Positions 57,690 through 64,000 of a stretch of DNA of 64,000 nucleotides are shown here, one piece after another. This stretch comes from Hedera helix. Taxonomy: Eukaryota; Streptophyta; Magnoliopsida; Apiales; Araliaceae. Positions within the stretch are counted from its first letter, which is position 1. Each line of letters begins with the position of its first letter. Made by a program: the position numbers and the translations under genes. The notes under the pieces were generated by a model. It did no database searches, was not told where the DNA came from, and worked only from the letters and a program-made list of their open reading frames with translations. The stretch is from NCBI GenBank assembly GCA_947179155.2, contig OX359283.1, positions 12,512,847-12,576,846 on the forward strand, written 5' to 3'.

Positions 57690-59437
57690 GTCACAGTCTA
57701 CTTTAAGGCCCCTACAGCAATGGCCTTGTATGTCTATACGGATTTCTTGATAATATCGTATTATGGAACCTTGACATTTAGGAATTCAATGTTGGGATAT
57801 TTCACATGAATCTCACATCGGATAAATTCAAAAGTGTACATGTGTTAATAAGTATGATGAAATCTTAATTTAATTGTTTAAAAATTTTGATAAGGAGGTG
57901 ATTCAATATATTTATTAGAGGTCAGATTACACAGGTTATTATGACCTTCGACAAAAGATTAGAACTACTTAGAGACATAATGTAGGCAAAGAGTAATATA
58001 TTTTTTCTTTCTTTATAAATTGACAAATTGAATGTTTGAAAAAAACCTCCTATTTATAAATATTACCAGTTTAGGGTAAAAATATAATTTGAAAGATCTT
58101 TGGTAAAATTAAAGGTTAGGATTATTTCTCCATAAAATCAAAGGCTTAGATAGACTTTAAAATATAGCTCACGGATTAGCCTAGTAAACAACCACTTTTA
58201 TTTTGAATTTTAGCCTTTTAGAAAAAATACTTCAGTTTTTCTCCTAACTTTTTATTTTAAACAATTAGCACATGTTAGCTTCTAGAACACCATGAAAATT
58301 GGCATGTGATGAAGAAAAGGCTTGGCCTTTTACTTTTTGTAAGTTTACTTTCATTTGAAATTTAAACTTAGCCTTTTAAGAAAAATGCTTCACTTTTCTA
58401 CCAAGTTATCATTTCAATTTTGGCACATGTTGATTTCTAGAAGACATGTGTCACTTGACTACGCGGGGGAAGTAAAAGGTTTGGCCTTTTATAGGTTACA
58501 TGCAAATGTTACCACTGAACTTTAGATAGTTTTAGGTATTGAGCCATTTTCTTTTAGACAATGCAAATCGAACTCCTTTCTATCAAAAAATTTGGATATT
58601 AAACCCTCAGATGTCATATGTGTTTTGACTTGCCAACGTGGCACACGTGGCACCGGTGACGTGAAAGCTTAACCATATTTAGCCCAAAAGATGCATTGCT
58701 CCCATGATTTAACCCTAAAACCTCATCTTCGAACTTTTGACGACCACCCAAGCACCACGGGCCTAGCTGCTTAATTTACCCAAGAAATAAATCATAGACT
58801 AAACTAACTGATTTTCCAAGCATAAAAGTGATTAAAAAAATATACAAATTATTTTTTTAACACCAATAATATTAAACTTTCAAATAATTATTTAAAATAC
58901 CTAAATTTAATACAGATATATGAATTAAAATAAAAATTAATATAAGACATCAATTAAATAAAGCAAACTTGCTTTTAAAAAAAACACTTTTAAAAAGAAA
59001 AACACAAAACAATCAATTAAACTAAACTAAATAACAAATACAACAAAAATAATCAATTTGGCAAAATCCCTTCCCCTTTCCCTTCCCTGTAAACTAGAGA
59101 CCCAATCCTTTTAGTTTGAATCCACAGCAAAAAAGCACAATCCATTTGGATACCCTTTCCACTAATTAAGTAAAAGTAAAATGATTCCTCCTCAAAGCCA
59201 ATCTCTCTCCACCCACATTCTTCTACCTCCTTCGATCCCCCTCCCGGCTACCACTAAAGGAAAAAGAAGCATTCATTTCAACCTTTAAAAAGAGAGCTAA
59301 TTTGGTAGATTAGTAAAGTTGTTTCAGCCTCCTCCTCATGTGCGGTTTCTTTAGAGCCAACAATCTGGAAGAATAATGGTTACGGCACGCGAGGCATAAA
59401 GTCGAGTTGTGCACTCCTTTCCCCTTTTTTCTCTTTC
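57690..59437. other. Intergenic, AT-rich, no gene seen
   Basis: Contains a TGTTGGGATATTTCACATG...CTCACATCGG block near 57790 that resembles LTR starts, a tandem duplication at 58200-58492, an ACGTGGCACACGTGGCACC block near 58638 and a Pro/Leu-biased stretch near 59200. No frame is long or recognisable. Confidence 0.6.
58200..58492. repeat. Imperfect tandem duplication, about 150-bp units
   Basis: TTAGCCTTTTAGAAAAAATA...CACATGTTAGCTTCTAGAA...GGCTTGGCCTTTTA in unit 1 (58200-58340) matches TTAGCCTTTTAAGAAAAATG...GTTGATTTCTAGAA...GGTTTGGCCTTTTA in unit 2 (58352-58492). Confidence 0.7.
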
Positions 59438-59710
59438 CACTACTAGAAAAATGGGCTCAGGTGACAAGATTTAGCGACGGTCACGGCCTAGCCGTCGGTA
59501 TATACCTTTAAAAGTTGTATATAGTGATGATCACTTGATGACCGTCCGTGTAGAGGTAATTTTTGGTGACCTATAGCGACGCTCCTTGACTGGTCGTCGG
59601 TATATAGCTTTAAGAGTAGTCTATACAGAGGGTCACCACTTGGTCGTCCGTATAGAGCTTATTTTTAGTCTGTTAGCGAGGGTCAGGGTTGGCCATTGGT
59701 ATAAGGCCTT
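59438..59710 (+). mobile_element. CACTA (En/Spm) transposon terminus with subterminal repeats
   Basis: CACTACTAGAAAAATGGGCT at 59438 is the classic plant CACTA terminal inverted repeat. It is followed by at least five subterminal units of 25-40 bases of the type GCGACGGTCACGGCCTAGCC then GTCGGTATATA (59475, 59525, 59575, 59625, 59680), where transposase binds. The opposite terminus is not seen before the Tat-like element at 60355, so it is truncated or lies beyond it. 59711-60296 shows no transposase. Confidence 0.75.
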
Positions 59711-60292
59711 TATCTAGTCAAGAACTGCACACATAATCCCTTTAATGTTTTCTCCTAAATCCCAATTCCCTCTCATTTATCCATCTTTCTCACTCACCTA
59801 AAATCCAACTCTCTCTGTCTAATATTCTTTATGGAGAGAATCTAGTGACAAAAATTTGATCGGCATTAATGGCATTAGTAAAGAGTTCTGTTCGCATCAT
59901 TTTTCTCCTTAGAATCCAAACCCGTAACAACTTCGTAGCCTCCTTAATCCGAGTTTCTAAGATTTTGTTGTGTGAGAGAGAGACTACTTTTATGTGTGTG
60001 ATTGTATTTATATGTACAAGAAGTGAGGAATTAAATATCTCAATCAGTTCTAAGGCTTTTCCTTTAGCCCCTTATCTTAAGAGTGCTTATGTGTGTGTTT
60101 TAAGCTTTAAAAAAACCTCTGCTCAATTGTTTTGCCCTAAAATCTGCCCCTAGCCCACATCGCCATTTCCAACTTGAAGCCATACTGATAAAAGTAGAGA
60201 TTCTTCGCTTTATTTTGTCTCTCTCTTTAAATCTTCAACTACTTCTTACATGTACTAGTTTCTCTTTTCTCTCTCTAATATGTGTATATGTA

Positions 60293-60296
<4 letters not shown>

Positions 60297-60357
<61 letters not shown>
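60297..60357. repeat. (TG)n microsatellite at the LTR border
   Basis: About 30 TG units, running straight into the LTR start TGTTAACGCC at 60355. Frames with Val-Cys repeats here are artefacts. Confidence 0.95.
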
Positions 60358-60359
<2 letters not shown>

Positions 60360-60934
60360 ACGCCAAATTTTGTATCACCCGTTTAAATCACAAAATAACG
60401 AATAAAACTAGACACCAAACATAAATAAATTGAAAGAAATTAATGCAAGAACACAAGAAATTTATGTGAAAATCCAATTGGGAAAAAACTACGGGGAAAA
60501 GGAAGAATTTACTAGTATGATGTTTGTGTTTACAAATTTCTCTAGGAATAATGGAGAGCCTAAATGCTGGAAAATAATGGTTCTGTAAGTAAAGAGTAAT
60601 AATAATGATAATAATAATATTCCCCCCACGCCTCCATGCAGCACCGTATATATACAAGTGAGTAATCATCCGAAAACAACTAGGAATAGGAGACCCTTTC
60701 CAAATCTTCTTGTACCTTGCCAGCTAATAACTTGATAGATTCACACCAAATATAAACTTCCCTCTCTCCTCCAAATAAAGAAATAGAATCTTCCCCCAAA
60801 TAATGATTTTAACTCTCCTAACCCACTTCGGATAGGAATAAGCATACCAAGCCACGGGCATACCAAGCCACGACCCAACCCCATAAACAAAACGGGCTGG
60901 TCCATACCCGGGCCCAAATAGTTATATCCCAACA
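60355..60934 (-). repeat. 3' LTR of the Tat-like element, 580 bp
   Basis: Plus-strand ends TGTTAACGCC and ATCCCAACA; on the minus strand TGTTGGGATATAAC...GTTAACA, with TGTT/AACA inverted ends. The second LTR lies outside, so limits rest on termini and PPT. Confidence 0.7.
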
Positions 60935-60953
60935 TTGCCCCCCACTCTCTTAC
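60935..60953 (-). other. Polypurine tract of the Tat-like element
   Basis: The minus strand reads GTAAGAGAGTGGGGGGCAA immediately before the LTR start. Confidence 0.75.
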
Positions 60954-61245
60954 TTTTAAGAGCCTTAAATAAGAGATTAATTCAAAAAAGCAAGTTCCCT
61001 CCTACACCGAACATAGCCAAACAACACTTAATTCCCCGTTCCCATTTCAGCCATACGATCATTATTACTCTCTGACATCCCCCCAAATTTTGCCACCTTT
61101 TGAACTTCGTGTGCTTCACCCTTTTAATAAAACCCCCAAAATTGTCTCCCCTGCATCCTACTTTCATTTCCCAAATCATCAATATCTTTTGTTTCCTCAA
61201 CTCTCTGTAGAAAACCTCTTAAATCTCTTCAAACCCTTATAAGCC

Positions 61246-63602
61246 ATGGCTATTCAAGGTCAAGCATCTTCTTCCCAAGTCCCAGATAATCTTCCACTTT
61301 CATTCGATATGGAGAAAGAGAATGCCATCCGACTGAAATATAAAGACGCTACTACGGCAACAAACACCCCTTCCAGCATCCCCCACTCAACTCAACTCTA
61401 TCTGCCATGAATATCAAATACCCTTCCAGTATGAGCTCCGGGCCCCCGAACCTCAGGAAATGATGTATTGGCAACTTGACGAAGGCTGGATAGGGGTACC
61501 CCGGACCCTGAAACACGGCATTCGATTCCCCCTCTATCCCTTCATAACCGAATTCTTAGGGTTCATGGGAATCAAGTTTTCCCAATTAGTCCCCAACTCC
61601 TATATTCACCTCATTTGCTTCATCGCCCATTGCAGAGACCAGAACATCGAACCGACCCTAGATTTATTTTTAAACTACTTCAAATTATGTAATTCAAAAG
61701 AAAAAGGGTTCAAGGTTTTAACCCGATACGCCAATCGAAAGGTATGGATGTCAACTCCTTCGAGCAACAAAGGGTGGCATTCATCCTAGTTCTTTCTCCG
61801 AGCAACCGACACCCAATTTCTCCAACCATAGGACGAACCAAGCAGAACCTCCTTAGGCTTCGACCATATCGAGGACGTCCGAGAAGCCGATCTTGAAAAA
61901 CTGTTGTCCACGATGCCGACCACACTTTGGTCAATTAACCTCCTCAGCAATCCCGACTGGCTTTTCCTCCACGAAAATAAGTACCCGACCTAGCTTAAGA
62001 TATGTTAACTTAATCGTTCGACCTAACTTTTCTCTATCCCTTGTACAGTAGTACTCTTTCGAAATTCAGAAGAGAACCCAGTCGATCAACCCCCAACCAC
62101 TCAAAAACAACCGCAAGAAGGTCTCATTTTTATACCTTCGTCGACCTCATTGGAAAAATCTGAACCACTCGCCAAACCCTTAATTCGAAAACCAAGAGCT
62201 TCTTCCTCCTCGGCAACCTCAGAAGAAATTTCAATCCTTTCTTCCAAACCAACTCTAAAAAACCCTACCCCTACTCAAGAAGCTGAACAAACCATACCCC
62301 TCACAGAGTCTGCCCCTCATACCATGAATCCCACTCCCTTAAACCACCCATCATCCTCTTCGATAAATCCTCAAGAATCTGTAAAGGGAAAAGGTCTTGC
62401 ATCATCATCAGTCAACCCTTCCTCATACGCCTTAAAAGGAAAAGGCCCAGAAATAACAAGAAAACAGAGTTTTTTGAAATGTCAGACTCCGAGCTTAAAA
62501 AACATATGAAGGACAAAAAGTCAAAAACCTTCCACCCAGCAAGATCTCAATCAGATTCACCCAATCCTCCACAGAAATCCAACCAAACAATCCTAGATCA
62601 AGCCAAACGACCCTCCTTTGAACCACCCAAACAACCATCTCCCGAACAAGAAACCCCCAAACAATTCTATCAACAAACTGATGACCAACTCAAACAATCA
62701 ACTGGAAAACAAACAACTCTTGGAAAGCAACCAACCCCTGACCAACCCAAATCATCCAAACAACCAACAGCCGAAATCAATCCATTCCCGATTGGACATC
62801 CCCCAAGACAACCATCAGATATTTCTAGTTCATCCCGAACACCCCCAACCTTCTTTCCGAATGACACCAACTTCCCAAGCCCCTTCTCTACTGATAATAG
62901 CTTCAAATTTTCGGCCGACAACGAAACATTCCATGATTACTCTGATCGAGAACTCATCCTTTCCACCGTAATCCATCAAGGCCGGGTAAGATCTCTATTC
63001 CTCAAATTACCTTGTATTTAACGTGATTTGTTCTGACAACTTCAACTTATCAGGCACTGGCGACATTCAGCCATCTCCTTGGTCGGGAAACAAAATTGAA
63101 CAACAGCGACACAAGATTAAAAAGGTTCAAGGCTAAATATAAAGCCATGAAAAAGGAGAAGAAACAACTGGCTAAGGAAAACACCAGCCTCCAAACATCC
63201 AATGAAAACCTTCAGCAACAATTCGAGATTATTCTTAAAGTACAACAGAAGAAAACCAAGTAGCTTACCCGAGTTCAACTTGAAAACTCAAAAACTATGA
63301 AGCAAGCTCAACAACAATCCCAGGAGATCATCGAGCTGAAGAAACAAAACAATCACTTAACCTTTGCAATCAAACGACAACATACAGCCAACAAAATCCT
63401 GAGAGATCAAGCCCATCTAGGGACCCCCGAGCTTTGCCACCAAATCCTCGAAGAATATTAATCCTCCCTAGAACTGCTTGAAGAAATAATAGATCGGTTC
63501 AACCAAGGATTCCAATCGGCCGTAGAAAAGGCAACAAAAGCTAGCGTAAACCCTTCCATCTTCTCCGACTCCGATGACGACGCTCCTGATGACAACAATT
63601 AA
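61246..63602 (+). pseudogene. Antisense extra ORF, Transposase_28-like, with introns and coiled coil
   Basis: ATG at 61246 (MAIQGQASSSQVPDNLPLSF). A frameshift near 61400 leads into RTLKHGIRFPLYPFITEFLG, then QLVPNSYIHLICFIAHCRDQ and TPSSNKGWH. This is the pattern of the Pfam Transposase_28 (putative gypsy-type) domain. A probable intron is at 61981-62048. A Pro/Gln/Lys-rich middle domain follows to 62985. A second intron (62986-63053, GTAAGA...TATCAG) joins in phase 0 to ALATFSHLLGRETKL and a long coiled coil ending in the acidic SDSDDDAPDDNN at 63602. Nonsense codons (61787, near 63262, near 63460) and frameshifts make it a pseudogene. It lies antisense to pol. A decayed relative is at 17222-19135. 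The function of this protein family is unknown. Confidence 0.7.
62986..63053 (+). other. Probable intron in the antisense ORF
   Basis: 68 bp, GT donor CCGGGTAAGA and acceptor AACTTATCAGGCA, phase 0. Upstream reads HQGR, downstream ALATFSHLLG in the same frame, while reading through meets a stop. Confidence 0.65.
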
Positions 63603-63769
63603 TTTTGTCCCTTTTTTTTTCTTATAACAAAATGTAAATCGCTTCATTATTAATGAAAAATTCGTATTTTATTAATGCCTCATTGTATGAAAAAATTTCT
63701 CTAATAAAGAATCCTACTAAGTATAAACTAATTAAAACAACCTTCCCGAACTACTGAAAATACTTCCTT

Positions 63770-64000
63770 AACCTAGTTGCATGCCAAAAATTCTTTAGAT
63801 CCGAACCAGACATATCCTAAGTCGGTGTGTTCCATACTTTACAACTTCAATGACTTCGTATGGCCCCTCCCAATTCGGCATCAACTTGCCATTATTTAAT
63901 GGAGTAGATGCCTCTGCCTCCCGAAGAACCCAATCCCTTACCTCGAAACGCCTTTGTTTAACCCTTCGGTTGTAATGCCTTGCGGTTCTCTGCTAATATA
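63770..64000 (-). pseudogene. Tat-like integrase C-terminus (partial)
   Basis: The minus strand gives RHYNRRVKQRRFEVRDWVLR, then EAEASTPLNNGKLMPNWEGP and YEVIEVVKYGTHRL. This is the integrase C-terminal GPY-like module of a Ty3/gypsy element (W-x-G-P-Y/F). It ends near 63780 without a chromodomain, as expected of non-chromoviruses. The remainder lies beyond the window. Confidence 0.8.

Larger units (their letters stand above)
60355..64000 (-). mobile_element. Tat-like Ty3/gypsy element, 3' half
   Basis: From left to right: 3' LTR (60355-60934), PPT, an antisense ORF on the plus strand (61246-63602) and the integrase C-terminus on the minus strand (63770 to window end). A long ORF in antisense between pol and the 3' LTR is a known trait of Tat-lineage retrotransposons. 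The rest of pol, gag and the 5' LTR should lie beyond 64000. Confidence 0.75.

Noticed and set aside
57785..57840. Cassandra-type TRIM start
   Set aside because: TGTTGGGATATTTCACATG and CACATCGG are suggestive, but no 5S-like promoter boxes, PBS or second terminal repeat is seen.
60215..60424. Val-Cys repeat protein
   Set aside because: Produced by the (TG)n microsatellite.
62670..62921. 83-codon minus-strand frame
   Set aside because: Shadow of the Pro/Gln-rich domain of the antisense ORF.

Overview
This window looks like a transposon-rich, probably heterochromatic piece of an angiosperm (most likely eudicot) nuclear genome. It is AT-rich, and I see no intact host gene. Almost all recognisable sequence is decayed, nested LTR retrotransposon: Ty3/gypsy chromoviruses of the Del/Tekay type (gag, protease, RT, RNase H, integrase, chromodomain), another chromovirus lineage, a Tat-like Ty3/gypsy element with an antisense extra ORF, Ty1/copia remnants, a small copia-like non-autonomous family, and one CACTA terminus. 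The species cannot be named from this sequence alone.

Layout. 1-1485 is the right end of an LTR inserted into the next element. 1486-17139 is a nearly complete Tekay-like element (element 1) on the minus strand: 5' LTR 14432-17139, PBS 14417-14428, leader ORF, four stem-loops, gag-pol, PPT, and a 3' LTR that is interrupted by a solo LTR (5070-7917). 17222-19135 is a decayed copy of a Transposase_28-like antisense ORF. 19172-29054 is a tandem LTR-internal-LTR-internal-LTR array of a small copia-like family with an Asp-rich internal ORF; its first internal region holds a 3.65-kb solo LTR (20159-27161), which itself holds another solo LTR (23099-26445). 29055-32027 is LTR remnants. 32028-36265 is a second, internally deleted Tekay-like element (element 2, minus). 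36266-37145 joins a plus-strand chromovirus RNase H fragment to a minus-strand RT-core fragment. 37146-44918 is a 5'-truncated copia element split inside RNase H by a solo LTR (38774-42557, perfect 5-bp target duplication).

44919-50540 holds LTR tails, a phytocyanin-like exon fragment (45443-45982) and the 3' end of a chromovirus. 50578-50905 is a degenerate minisatellite. About 51015-53480 and 54170-56990 are two diverged copies of a local segmental duplication carrying exon-like fragments. 59438 starts a CACTA terminus. 60355 to the window end is the 3' half of a Tat-like element on the minus strand: LTR, PPT, an intron-containing ORF in antisense, and the integrase C-terminus.

The products do not form a host pathway. 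They are replication parts of retroelements, nearly all broken by stops, frameshifts or nested insertions. Nesting order can be read from target-site duplications: CTATA/CTAGA, TTAAT/CTAAT, TGTAA/TGTAA and AATAC/AATAC.
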